A DNA stretch of 64,000 bases, from the NCBI GenBank assembly GCA_026647215.1, contig JAPKHC010000022.1:26519-90518 (forward strand), read 5' to 3'. The first letter of the stretch is position 1. Each line of letters begins with the position of its first letter. This DNA comes from F1-120-MAGs118 sp013360535. Lineage in GTDB: Bacteria; Planctomycetota; UBA1135; GCA-002686595. Below, piece by piece: positions 15,296-26,132 of the stretch. The position numbers and the translations under genes were made by a program. The notes beneath the pieces were generated by a model, which saw nothing but the letters and a program-made list of their open reading frames with translations, did not search any database and was not told where the DNA came from.

Positions 15296-17914
15296 ATGGG
15301 TCTCGCCGCCATTCTGGCGCGCCGCAGCCTCTTCCAGAGGCCCGGCCGCACGCTGTTTTCGATCCTTGGAATCGCCGTCGGCATCGCGACGGTCGTCGGG
15401 ATCTTCACGCTCGACCACAACACGCTGATCCTGCGCTCGCACTCCGACGACCCGGACTGGCAAGCGGAGATCCAGGTCGCGCCCAGCGCGCAGGTGAAGA
15501 AGCCGCGCGAGGAGCTCGAGCAGGTCAAGGGCGTCGCGGACGTCACCGCGGCCTTCCAGAGCCAGGCGACGCTGTGGTCGACCTCGGCCGAGAACGGGCA
15601 GTCGACGGGCGTGTACTTCGTCGGCCTCGAGCCGTCGCACGCGCGCCAGCTCGGCAAGTTCGTCGTGATCGAGGGCACTGACCTCACGAGCGGCAGCGAC
15701 GGTGCGCTGATCGGCGCGAACCTCGCGCAAGAGCTGCAGCTCTCGCTGGGCGACAAGATCGGGCTGTCGGCGCCGGTGGTCGTGCCCTCGGAAGAGTGCA
15801 TCGACGGCGAGCTCGTCACCAAGGAGCGCCGCGTCGCGCAGACGCCGAAGGTCGGCACGTTCGAGATCATCGGCATCCTCGGCCGCGAGGGACTGGGCCG
15901 CAAGGGCGCCGGGCACGTGGTCGTGGCCGACATCGACGTCGCGGCGCCGTTGTTCGAGGACGGGCGCATCCAGCGGCGGTATTGGGTCACGCGCGACCCG
16001 CAGATCAACCTCGAGACGCTGCAGTCCAACCTTGGCGAGGCGTGGAGTTACGACCTCAAGCGCAGCGTGATCATCGGCCAGGCCGCCGACGAGCGCGCCT
16101 TCCGCAACGGCGTGCGCTTCGCGGGCCTGCTCGCGATGGTGCTCGGCCTGTACGTGATCTTCCACACGCTCTCGATGAGCGTGGTCGAGCGCGTGCGCGA
16201 GGTCGGCGTGCTGCACGCGCTCGGCTGCTCGCGCGCGCAGATCGGCCGCGTGTTCTTCGGCGAGGCGCTGTGCATCGCGGGGGCCGGCGGTGTGTTCGGC
16301 CTCGGCGGTGGCGTCGGGCTCGCGTGGTTCCTGCTGCGCAAGCAGGTGACGACGGTCGGCATCGGCGTCGGCCTGCCGCGCCACAAGATGATCGAGCTGT
16401 TCGAGGTGCCGTGGCCGGTCGTCGGGCCGCTGGTCGCCGCGGGCGTCGTGATCGCGCTCGTCGGCTCGATCTACCCGCTCGTGCGCGCGCGCGACACGGA
16501 CGCTGTGGCGGCGCTGCGTGGCGAGGACACTCGCGCGCGGCACGCCAAGGGCGCGAAGGGCTTCCAGTGGCTGGCGGCGGCGTTGCTCGCGCTGGTGATG
16601 CCGGCGATCTACTACGGCGTCGTGCCGGTGATCGGCGAGCAGCAGACCGAGCTCGTGCGTGTGATCCTGCTCGGCCTGGGCGTGCTCAGCCTGTTCATCG
16701 CCGTGCCGCTGGTCGCGCCGGCACTGATCGCGTTCGTGTGCTCGCGGCTCGCGCAGCCGTTCGAGCGCCTGTGGCCGCTCGTGGGCCAGCTCGCGGCGCG
16801 CACGATGGCGCAGGGGCCGGCCCGCATCGCCGGCGGGGTCGCGGGCATCGCGCTCGTCACGGCCGGATTCGTCGGCCTGCACGGCATGACGCGCAGCCTC
16901 GAGGCCGAGATCGACGTGTGGAGCCAGGAGGCGTTCCGCGATCGTGTGTACGTGCGCGACATGCCCGGGCGCAGCTTCGAATCGGTGGCGGCGGCGTTGC
17001 ACCAGCATCCGGAGGTGCTCGGCGTCGAGCCGAACATGGCGCGCCATTACGAGCCGTTCCTCGTGATCGGCACGCGCGAGGCGGAGCTCGCGAGCTACGG
17101 CCCCTGCAAGGACGACCCGAAGCTGCTCGCGGCGCTGCGCGACGGCAAGGGCATGATCGTGTCGCGGCGGCTCGCCAAGCACCGCGACTACGAGCTCGGC
17201 GACCTCGTGCACATGGAAGCGCCCGGCGGCCGCGTCGAGAGCTTCCCGGTGGTCGCGATCACCGACGCCTACGGCTACTTCCCCGATCCCGACGAGCGCC
17301 TGTACGGCATCGTCAGCGACCGCTGGATGAAGGAGCTCTTCTGCCTCGACACGACGGAGGTGTCGAACTTCTCGGTGCGCTTCCGCGACGGGACGGACCT
17401 CGACGACGCCGAGGCGATCGTGCGCGCCACGCTCGAGCTGCCCGACCGCGGCGTGACCGTGAAGACCGGCGCCTACCTGTACTGGTGGCACTCGACCGAC
17501 ATCGCGCGCGACTTCCTCCTGTTCGACATCATCCTCGCGCTGACGCTCGCGCTCGCGGGCCTGGGCGTGCTCAACGGCCAGCTGCTCTCGGCGCTCGAGC
17601 GCTCGAAGGAGCTCGGCGTCCTCAAGGCGCTCGGCATGAGCTGGCAACAGGTGTTCGGCAGCGTGATGCTCGAGTCGCTGGTCGTCGGTGTCGTCGGGGG
17701 AGCGCTCGGCGCCGCCCTCGGCGCGGCCGTGATCCCGGTCGTGGTCCAGGCGCTGACGGTCATCTCCGGCCTCCCGCTCCCGGTCGCCGGTCCCGGCATC
17801 TTCCTGCCGCTCGGCTTCGCCGGAGCGGTGCTCGTCTCGCTCGCCGCCGGGCTCTACCCGGTCTGGCGCATGCACCGCAACGACGCCATCGCGGCCGTCC
17901 GGCTCGGCGGCTGA
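15296..17914 (+). CDS. ABC transporter permease (MacB/FtsX type)
   Basis: An 872-residue permease with two FtsX-like blocks. The N-terminus LAILARRSLFQRPGRTLFSI and following helix start the first block; a large extracytoplasmic region precedes helices around FAGLLAMVLGLYVIFHTLSM, ALCIAGAGGVFGLGGGVGLA and VAAGVVIALVGSIYPLV. A second unit has helices near ARIAGGVAGIALVTAGFVG, DIILALTLALAGLGVLNGQL and FLPLGFAGAVLVSLAAGLYP. The duplicated architecture resembles the YknZ/LolE-like DUF214 family. Its ATPase is the gene at 13173. Between them lie two redox genes, suggesting the exporter cargo or a partner is thiol-dependent, or simply shared regulation. No clear ribosome-binding site is seen ahead of ATG 15296. 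Confidence 0.9.
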   Translation: MGLAAILARRSLFQRPGRTLFSILGIAVGIATVVGIFTLDHNTLILRSHSDDPDWQAEIQVAPSAQVKKPREELEQVKGVADVTAAFQSQATLWSTSAENGQSTGVYFVGLEPSHARQLGKFVVIEGTDLTSGSDGALIGANLAQELQLSLGDKIGLSAPVVVPSEECIDGELVTKERRVAQTPKVGTFEIIGILGREGLGRKGAGHVVVADIDVAAPLFEDGRIQRRYWVTRDPQINLETLQSNLGEAWSYDLKRSVIIGQAADERAFRNGVRFAGLLAMVLGLYVIFHTLSMSVVERVREVGVLHALGCSRAQIGRVFFGEALCIAGAGGVFGLGGGVGLAWFLLRKQVTTVGIGVGLPRHKMIELFEVPWPVVGPLVAAGVVIALVGSIYPLVRARDTDAVAALRGEDTRARHAKGAKGFQWLAAALLALVMPAIYYGVVPVIGEQQTELVRVILLGLGVLSLFIAVPLVAPALIAFVCSRLAQPFERLWPLVGQLAARTMAQGPARIAGGVAGIALVTAGFVGLHGMTRSLEAEIDVWSQEAFRDRVYVRDMPGRSFESVAAALHQHPEVLGVEPNMARHYEPFLVIGTREAELASYGPCKDDPKLLAALRDGKGMIVSRRLAKHRDYELGDLVHMEAPGGRVESFPVVAITDAYGYFPDPDERLYGIVSDRWMKELFCLDTTEVSNFSVRFRDGTDLDDAEAIVRATLELPDRGVTVKTGAYLYWWHSTDIARDFLLFDIILALTLALAGLGVLNGQLLSALERSKELGVLKALGMSWQQVFGSVMLESLVVGVVGGALGAALGAAVIPVVVQALTVISGLPLPVAGPGIFLPLGFAGAVLVSLAAGLYPVWRMHRNDAIAAVRLGG

Positions 17915-17971
17915 CCCCCGCGGAGCGATTTTGGCGCCGTGGGGGGCTGGACGAGGCCCCTCCGGTGCCGC

Positions 17972-17977
17972 TATAAC
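17972..17977 (+). promoter_or_regulatory. Possible -10 box of tRNA-Asp
   Basis: TATAAC ends 16 bases before the mature tRNA-Asp 5' end, a suitable place for a -10 element. No good -35 hexamer is visible at the expected distance. Confidence 0.35.
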
Positions 17978-17993
17978 CTTCTCCCCCAAAGGC

Positions 17994-18070
17994 GGGGACG
18001 TAGCTCAATCGGTTAGAGTACCGGCCTGTCACGCCGGTGGTTGCGGGTTCGAGTCCCGTCGTCCTCGCCA
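17994..18070 (+). tRNA. tRNA-Asp (GTC), CCA encoded
   Basis: Full cloverleaf: acceptor GGGGACG / CGTCCTC (one G-U), D-arm GCTC..GAGT, anticodon stem CCGGC/GCCGG with loop CTGTCAC giving anticodon GTC, and T-arm GCGGG-TTCGAGT-CCCGT. The discriminator is G73, the aspartate identity base, followed by encoded CCA at 18068-18070. It lies 79 bp after the ABC permease gene. Confidence 0.97.
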
Positions 18071-18080
18071 CCTCGCCTTG

Positions 18081-18124
18081 CCGAGGCTCGCTGCGCACGA
18101 GCGCAGCGGGCCTCGGATTCTTTT
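18081..18124 (+). terminator. Strong intrinsic terminator after tRNA-Asp
   Basis: A 16-pair stem, 18081-18096 with 18101-18116 (one G-U), closed by the tetraloop ACGA and followed by ATTCTTTT. It begins 11 bp after the encoded CCA. Confidence 0.85.
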
Positions 18125-18222
18125 GGCCGCTTCGCGGCAGTCCCGCAGCGCACGAGCGCACCGGGCCTCGGCCCTCCGCACGCAGGCGCAGCGGGCCTCG
18201 GGGCTTTTTCGGGGCTCGCGGG
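18093..18222 (+). repeat. Degenerate direct repeats downstream of tRNA-Asp
   Basis: Three ~24-bp copies of GCGCACGAGCGCAGCGGG followed by CCTCGG begin at 18093, 18148 and 18178; the first is the right arm of the tRNA terminator. The third runs into GGGCTTTTTCGGGGCTCGCG, part of a 31-bp segment (18192-18222) found again exactly at 20498-20528. The rest of 18223-18499 holds no gene I can support. Confidence 0.7.
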
Positions 18223-18499
18223 CCCAGCGGCCCGGGGCCCAGCCGTGGGGATGCGACCTCGCGAGGCCCCTCCGGCGATCCATGGCGCCTCGCCTTCTGG
18301 TGCACGCGCGGAGTTGGCATGAGGGTCTGCTCCGAACTTGCACCCCAAGGTAGGACGCTATTGAGTAACGTGCTCCTGCTGCCTGTTCTCAGTAGCCGTC
18401 CTCCGAGATTCGCGTTGCGCGCCACCGCGCCGCACGCGCTTCCGCCGCTTTCGAGGAGAGAACTGTCTGCGTCTTTCCCTGAGACGCCTCTGGTTCACC

Positions 18500-20194
18500 A
18501 TGGAATCACGAACGCGCTGGTCACCCGTCGTGTCGGTCTTGGGCTTGGCCACGCTGGGAGTGCTCGCCGTCGCGTTGACTTGGTGGATGAGTGTCTCGCG
18601 CGGGTCACGAACCGCTGAACCCGCGGAACCGTCGCCGGGGGCGAAGCTCTCGGCAGCAGCGAGCGTGGAGGCCCACGAGCGCCACGCGAGCGCGCTCTCG
18701 AAGGGAGAAACCAGCCTTCAAGAACCGGCGGGCTCCAACGAGCCCGCGCCGCGCCAGACCCGACGGGTGTGCGTGGAGGACCTGCAAGGCGCGAGCATTT
18801 CGGGCGCGACGATCTTCCTCCGCGATGAAGCTGGCCTGCGGGAGTGTGGTGTCACGGCGGCGGACGGCTGCGTCGCGATCACCGAGGGAGAGTCGCCTCC
18901 GCTCGCGTTCCACGCGCGAGCGGACGGGTATTCGGCAGGCCGGTCTGCGGTCAGCCCAGCCAGCGCGGACCCCATCGTCCTTCGACTCGCGCCGGCGACC
19001 CGGATCTCCGGTCGGGTGCGGTTGCCGGACGGCGCTGCGGCCGGACCGGATGTGATCGTGATCGCCGTGCCCGTCGACACGTTCGTCGACCCGCGCCTTT
19101 CCGTGGAGCAGCTCCTGGGCGAGCCGGACCTCCTGCACACCCGCACGCTCGCCGATTCGAGTTTTGAACTGTCAAGCCTCGACCCGCGCAAGCCGAGTCA
19201 CACGCTGTTTGCGGCTGGGCAGGGCTGCGCGTCTGCGGAGCCGCTGAAGGGGGTTAGTCCTGCGGCGACGGACGTGTCCTTGGTCATCGCGCCGGTCTAC
19301 GCGTTGGGGGTGCGGTGGGTCACTCCCGACGGCAGCACCGCGCGGGTGTGCAACGCGTTTGGCTACGCGGACGATCGCCGATCGAAGCTGTCGGATCCCG
19401 ATGCGCAGTGGATCACCCGCCTTCAATTGCAGGCGCGACTCCTGGGATTGGGTGGCGACGAAGACGATCCCGAGTCGTACTCCGACCTCTTCATCGCCTG
19501 CTCCAAGTCGGGCCGACGCGTGAGCGAACTCGGCCCCGTCGAGCTTGCCTGGACTCCTCCGGGGTACTTCGAGATCTCGGAGTCGTTCATGCTCCCGTCG
19601 CTCGCGCAGGGACTGGCGATTCGAGACGTCCTGTTGAGTCCTTCGACCGACGGGTTTGGAGACGTTCGCGTCTCCGTGCATGGGCTGCCCGCCGAGCTGC
19701 TCCGCGCGTCACGGATCGACACGCCCTTGATCGTTCGACTGAAGGACGCAAAGGGTCGGTCATTCTCCTTCGGCTCGTCCTCACCCCAGGGCGCGTTGCT
19801 GCGGAACGTGCCGAGTGGACGCTACGCGGTGTCCATCGATCTACTTCCGACAGCAACCGGGATTCCAGCGCCCGAGATCTCGATCGCAGAGGGCGTTGTC
19901 GAGCACCGGGTGACCGTCGCGTCCGTTGACAGCATCGAACTGCTGCCGCGGTTTTCCAGCGGCGTCGCCTACGACGGAATGCTCTCCGTTTTCGTCGGTT
20001 GTGGCGCGCAACTCGAACCCGGGCGTCCGCTGGCGGGCGGCGTCGTCAAGTTCTCGCGGCCTCCCTACCAGCTACCGATCGAGAAGGCGGGCGTGGTCAC
20101 GTTGGAGCTCCAGTTCCCCAAGCCGCTCGGGAGCCGGGCGCGGCAGCTGATCGACGCGAGCCAGCAGGCGCCCGTGGTCCTGGAGCTCGACTGA
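18500..20194 (+). CDS. Hypothetical membrane-anchored protein, carboxypeptidase-regulatory-like
   Basis: A 564-residue protein with an N-terminal membrane anchor (VVSVLGLATLGVLAVALTWW, residues ~10-29) and an extracytoplasmic body. A segment near residues 90-190 (RRVCVEDLQGASISGATIFL, ADGYSAGRSAV, RISGRVRLPDGA) resembles carboxypeptidase regulatory-like beta-sandwich domains; similar strands recur towards the C-terminus. No catalytic motif is visible, so function is unknown. Its codons use A/T at third positions more often than neighbours do. It is flanked by the tRNA-Asp repeats on one side and a 179-bp palindrome on the other, suggesting acquisition by transfer. Confidence 0.7.
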   Translation: MESRTRWSPVVSVLGLATLGVLAVALTWWMSVSRGSRTAEPAEPSPGAKLSAAASVEAHERHASALSKGETSLQEPAGSNEPAPRQTRRVCVEDLQGASISGATIFLRDEAGLRECGVTAADGCVAITEGESPPLAFHARADGYSAGRSAVSPASADPIVLRLAPATRISGRVRLPDGAAAGPDVIVIAVPVDTFVDPRLSVEQLLGEPDLLHTRTLADSSFELSSLDPRKPSHTLFAAGQGCASAEPLKGVSPAATDVSLVIAPVYALGVRWVTPDGSTARVCNAFGYADDRRSKLSDPDAQWITRLQLQARLLGLGGDEDDPESYSDLFIACSKSGRRVSELGPVELAWTPPGYFEISESFMLPSLAQGLAIRDVLLSPSTDGFGDVRVSVHGLPAELLRASRIDTPLIVRLKDAKGRSFSFGSSSPQGALLRNVPSGRYAVSIDLLPTATGIPAPEISIAEGVVEHRVTVASVDSIELLPRFSSGVAYDGMLSVFVGCGAQLEPGRPLAGGVVKFSRPPYQLPIEKAGVVTLELQFPKPLGSRARQLIDASQQAPVVLELD

Positions 20195-20227
20195 GGATCC
20201 GCGCCACGGGGCCCTCGTGCCCCCCCA

Positions 20228-20406
20228 AGCCCGCATTTCTCACCAGAATCTACTGCGGCCGCGCTATCTCGGCGCATGCTGCGCGGTTGGAGCAGTTTCG
20301 ATCCTCAGCGACCGTACAGGTCGCCTCCGGGTCGAAACCGCTCCAACCGCTTGCGAGCGCTCGAGCTATCGCGCCCTCGCTACGATTCTGGTGAGAAATG
20401 CGGGCT
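20228..20406. repeat. 179-bp near-perfect palindrome
   Basis: The ends are a 23-bp exact inverted repeat (20228-20250 with 20384-20406). Inside, 20284-20301 pairs with 20332-20349 (17 of 18), and the centre is the hairpin GCGACC-GTACA-GGTCGC (308-324). The intervening arms also match with small gaps, so the whole segment folds as one long stem. No open frame is supportable. It may be a MITE-like element, a structured RNA gene or a very strong bidirectional terminator. Confidence 0.8.
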
Positions 20407-20497
20407 AGGCGCCGGTTGCCTCGTGCCACGAAGTCCGCGCGAAAGCAGGGGCTCCGCTTCGGAGAGTGAGTCGGGGCTCACGGTTCAGCCGTCCCGG

Positions 20498-20528
20498 CGG
20501 GCCTCGGGGCTTTTTCGGGGCTCGCGGG
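20498..20528 (+). repeat. 31-bp repeat shared with 18192-18222
   Basis: CGGGCCTCGGGGCTTTTTCG and the 11 bases after it match 18192-18222 exactly and in the same orientation. It lies 30 bp ahead of the RNase D start. With the first copy it brackets the gene at 18500 and the palindrome, like a direct repeat around an inserted segment. Confidence 0.75.
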
Positions 20529-20557
20529 GGGCTATCCTCGGGGTCCCCAAGCGCCCG

Positions 20558-21781
20558 ATGGACCTCGCCACGCTCCCCCCGCCGATCCTGATCTCCGACG
20601 AGCGTGGCCTGAATGGGCTGCTCAGTGAGGCCGAGGGAGCGACCCGCATCGCGGTCGACACCGAAGCGGACTCGTTCTTCAACTTTCGCGAGAAGGTCTG
20701 CCTCGTGCAGATCACCGTCGGCGAGCGCGACTTCCTCGTCGATCCGCTCGCGCGACTCGACCTCGGGCCGCTGGGGCGGCTGTTCGCGGACCCGCGCAAG
20801 ACCAAGGTCTTCCACGACGGCGAATTCGACATCCTGATCCTGAAGCGCGAGTGGGGGTTCGAGTTCAAGAACCTGTTCGACACGCGCATCGCGGAGGCGG
20901 CGCTGGGCGTCGAGAGCCCGGGCCTCGCGGCGGTGCTGCGCGCGCGCTTCGGGATCGAGCTCGACAAGTCGATGCAGCGCTCGGACTGGAGCGCGCGGCC
21001 GCTTTCGGACCGGCAGATCGCCTACGCGCGACTCGACACGCGTTTCCTCGTGGCGCTGATGGACTCGCAGCGGCCGGAGCTCGAGTCGCGCAACCGCATG
21101 ATGATCCTCGAGGGCGAGTGCGCGCGGCTGGAGCGGCTGGTGCCGGCGCCGCAGGCGTTTTCGCCGGACGAGTTCGTCAAGCTCAAGGGCGCGCGCGCGC
21201 TCGACCTCGCGGGGCAGCGGCGCCTGCGCGAGCTGTACGCCGAGCGCTACGCGCTGGCGGAGCATTTCGACCTGCCGCCGTTCAAGGTCGTCGGCAACGA
21301 CACGCTGCTCGAGCTCGCGCGGATGGACGCGCGCAGCGAGGCCGACCTGACGCGCGTTCCGGGCTTCACGTACAAGCAGGTGCGGCGCGTCGGCGCGGCG
21401 CTGCTCGAGGCGCTGGCGCGCGCGGAGAAGCTCGGCCCGCTCGAGCGCAGCCCGAACCTGCCGCCCAAGGACGGCGAGCCGCGGTTGGGCGAGCTCGAGT
21501 TCGAGCTGCACGAGCGCCTGAAGCAGTGGCGCCGCACGCGCGCGGAGCAGCTGGGCATCGACTCGTCGCTGGTCGTCAACCGGCTCGCGCTGGCGCGGAT
21601 CGCGAGCACCAAGCCGACCAGCGCCGAAGCGCTCGCCGGCATCGAGGGCCTGCTCGGCTGGCAGGTGAACCTGTTCGGGACGGAGCTGGTCGAGGTCGTG
21701 CGGCGCGGCCTGCGCGAGATTCCGGCCGAGGCCTCCGGTGGCCAGCGTCGGCGCTTCCGCGGGCGCGGGGGCCGGTCGTGA
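20558..21781 (+). CDS. rnd: Ribonuclease D
   Basis: A 407-residue 3'-5' exoribonuclease of the DEDD family, which trims tRNA and other structured RNA 3' ends. Exo I is AVDTEADS (Asp34, Glu36), Exo II is VFHDGEFDILIL, and Exo III is YARLDTRFL, with the Tyr-x3-Asp pattern. Two HRDC-like helical domains follow (around LKGARALDLAGQRRLRELYA and ELHERLKQWRRTRAEQLG), and the C-terminus is Arg/Gly-rich (QRRRFRGRGGRS), which may bind RNA. ATG 20558 matches the usual start. The stop overlaps the next gene (GTGA). Confidence 0.92.
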   Translation: MDLATLPPPILISDERGLNGLLSEAEGATRIAVDTEADSFFNFREKVCLVQITVGERDFLVDPLARLDLGPLGRLFADPRKTKVFHDGEFDILILKREWGFEFKNLFDTRIAEAALGVESPGLAAVLRARFGIELDKSMQRSDWSARPLSDRQIAYARLDTRFLVALMDSQRPELESRNRMMILEGECARLERLVPAPQAFSPDEFVKLKGARALDLAGQRRLRELYAERYALAEHFDLPPFKVVGNDTLLELARMDARSEADLTRVPGFTYKQVRRVGAALLEALARAEKLGPLERSPNLPPKDGEPRLGELEFELHERLKQWRRTRAEQLGIDSSLVVNRLALARIASTKPTSAEALAGIEGLLGWQVNLFGTELVEVVRRGLREIPAEASGGQRRRFRGRGGRS

Positions 21782-22290
21782 GCGATCCGGGCGATCCGGC
21801 CGTTGCGCCGGCGGTGTCGCTCGCCCGGTTGCACCGCCGCCGGTTCGACATTCCGCTCGCCCTGCTCCTCGGCGCCGTCGCCCTCGGCTTCGGGCTCTGG
21901 CTTCCCGTCATCGAGGTCCGCGTGATCATCGTCGTGACGGACTACTCCGTCTGGGGCGGCATCCGCAGCCTGTGGGACGACGAGGAGCACTTCCTCGCCA
22001 TCATCGTCTTCCTGTTCTCCTTCGTGACGCCGATCGCGAAGCTCCTGCTGATCGCCCGCCTGTGGTTCGCGCCGATGGCCTCCGCCTCCCGACGGCGCAT
22101 CCTCGAATGGATGGAGGGCCTCGGCCGCTGGTCGATGCTGGACGTGTTCGCGGTCGCGATCCTCATCGTGCTCAACAACAGCAAGACCAGCTCGGTCGCG
22201 GCGCAGCCGGGCGTCTACTGGTTCTGCAGCGCGATCCTGCTGTCGATGGTGCTGACCTGGTCGGTCCGGCGCCTCGCCCTGCGGGCCTGA
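21778..22290 (+). CDS. PqiA-like membrane protein
   Basis: A 170-residue integral membrane protein of the paraquat-inducible protein A family. Four hydrophobic segments are visible: around PLALLLGAVALGFGLWLPV, FLAIIVFLFSFVTPIAKLLL, MLDVFAVAILIVLNN and YWFCSAILLSMVLTWSV. The pattern GLWLPVIEV, FSFVTPIAKLLLIARLW and WSMLDVF is characteristic. PqiA proteins work with MCE proteins in lipid trafficking to the outer membrane; no MCE gene is adjacent here. The GTG start overlaps the RNase D stop by four bases. Confidence 0.8.
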   Translation: MSDPGDPAVAPAVSLARLHRRRFDIPLALLLGAVALGFGLWLPVIEVRVIIVVTDYSVWGGIRSLWDDEEHFLAIIVFLFSFVTPIAKLLLIARLWFAPMASASRRRILEWMEGLGRWSMLDVFAVAILIVLNNSKTSSVAAQPGVYWFCSAILLSMVLTWSVRRLALRA

Positions 22291-22368
22291 GAGGCTCGTT
22301 CCGGACCGCGGCGTCCCCCGCACGGGCGGATCACGGGCGGGCCCTTTCCAAGCGTGCCGGAAACGAAG

Positions 22369-22394
22369 CCGGGCCCAGCAGGTGCCGGGCCCGG
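22369..22394. terminator. GC hairpin between PqiA-like gene and tRNA-Ala
   Basis: CCGGGCCC (22369-22376) pairs with GGGCCCGG (22387-22394) around a 10-nt loop. It lies downstream of tRNA-Ala on the minus strand and of the PqiA-like gene on the plus strand. No T-run follows on the plus strand. Confidence 0.45.
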
Positions 22395-22402
22395 GTGGGC
22401 GG

Positions 22403-22478
22403 TGGTGGAGGCTAAGGGAGTCGAACCCTCGACCTTCGCATTGCGAACGCGACGCTCTACCAACTGAGCTAAGCCCCC
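22403..22478 (-). tRNA. tRNA-Ala (CGC), CCA encoded
   Basis: Cloverleaf on the minus strand: acceptor GGGGGCT / AGCCTCC with the G3-U70 wobble that specifies alanine, D-arm GCTC..GAGC, anticodon loop TTCGCAA (anticodon CGC, codon GCG), T-arm GAGGG-TTCGACT-CCCTT, discriminator A73 and encoded CCA at 22405-22403. A CGC-anticodon alanine tRNA suits the very high use of GCG codons here. Confidence 0.97.
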
Positions 22479-22563
22479 ACGCGAAGGGCGGGGAGGATAG
22501 CGGGCGGGCGAGGGCTTGCCAAGGGGGGAGCGGCGGGAAGCCTCGGGTGAGGCTGGCGGGGGC

Positions 22564-23115
22564 TCAGGCCCGCACGACGCAGGTGCCGCTCGCCCAGTCG
22601 TGCACGCTCTGCTTCTTGAGGCTCATCATCATCGTCGCGAGGTACAGGCCGGCGACGACGTAGGCGGCGAAGAGCACGCGGGGCATGCCGATGTGCTCGG
22701 TCACGAAAACCGGCTCGGGGTGGCAGAGCGCGGTGTGGGTGAGCTCCCAGGGGATCAATTTGAGGGCCGTGCGCAGGGCCGCGCGCGCGAACGAGATGCG
22801 GCCGCCGTAGGTGTCGACGACACGCAGGCCGAGCAGGCGCTTGCCGAGCGTGGCGTGGGCGCCGAAACCCTCGGACAGCGCGTAATAGAGGAACGCGGGC
22901 AGCGTGACGGTGAGGGCGAGGAAGCCGTGCCACTGCCAGCTGGTGGTGAGCTCCGGGCGGCCGAGGGCCAGCGTGCCCCAGTGCAGCGCCTGCAACACGA
23001 GGCCAAGGATCACGCCGTCGAGCAGCGCGGCGGCGCCGCGGCGGGGAATGCCGGCGGCGGCGCGGGGCTCGTGGGGCAGGGTGGACGGGGCGGACGCGAG
23101 CATGGGGGCGAGCAT
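22564..23115 (-). CDS. RDD family membrane protein
   Basis: A 183-residue protein with the RDD family pattern: AGIPRRGAAALLDGVILGLV at the start of the first helix (the Arg-Asp pair), LSEGFGAHATLGKRLLGLRVVDTYGG in the middle, and a C-terminal ending in SVHDWASGTCVV. Three to four membrane segments are predicted. Function of RDD proteins is poorly defined; some are sodium/proton antiporters. ATG 23115 was taken, with another ATG at 23103; the longer frame upstream is not homologous. Confidence 0.85.
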   Translation of the reverse strand: MLAPMLASAPSTLPHEPRAAAGIPRRGAAALLDGVILGLVLQALHWGTLALGRPELTTSWQWHGFLALTVTLPAFLYYALSEGFGAHATLGKRLLGLRVVDTYGGRISFARAALRTALKLIPWELTHTALCHPEPVFVTEHIGMPRVLFAAYVVAGLYLATMMMSLKKQSVHDWASGTCVVRA

Positions 23116-23311
23116 CGGACCGGTCCGCGGGGCGTTCAAGGCGCGGGATCGTGAAGGTTGGCGGCGCAGGCGGGGCCGGCCCCCAAGGAAAAAAAGTCGG
23201 CCGGAGCCGCGCGGAAGGGCCCGGCGCGGGCGGTCCGGCGACGACGGCGTGGAAATCCGAGCGGGGATCCCTACACTCTTTGCCCCCGCAACTCTGCCGA
23301 GGAGATTCGCC

Positions 23312-26038
<2,727 letters not shown>

Positions 26039-26132
26039 GACGTCCCGACGGGAGGGAGCGCGGGGCGCATCGGACACGAGCAAGGTGGACGGTGCGCTCC
26101 GCGCGACACTTTCACGAGGCAACCCACGGCCC

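Noticed and set aside
18093..18222. Possible CRISPR array
   Set aside because: Only three degenerate copies with uneven spacing (55 and 30 bp) and no cas genes; they derive from a terminator arm.
18029..18425. Several overlapping open frames after tRNA-Asp
   Set aside because: They overlap the tRNA and the terminator/repeats; repeated low-complexity Arg/Pro/Ala sequence indicates they are not genes.
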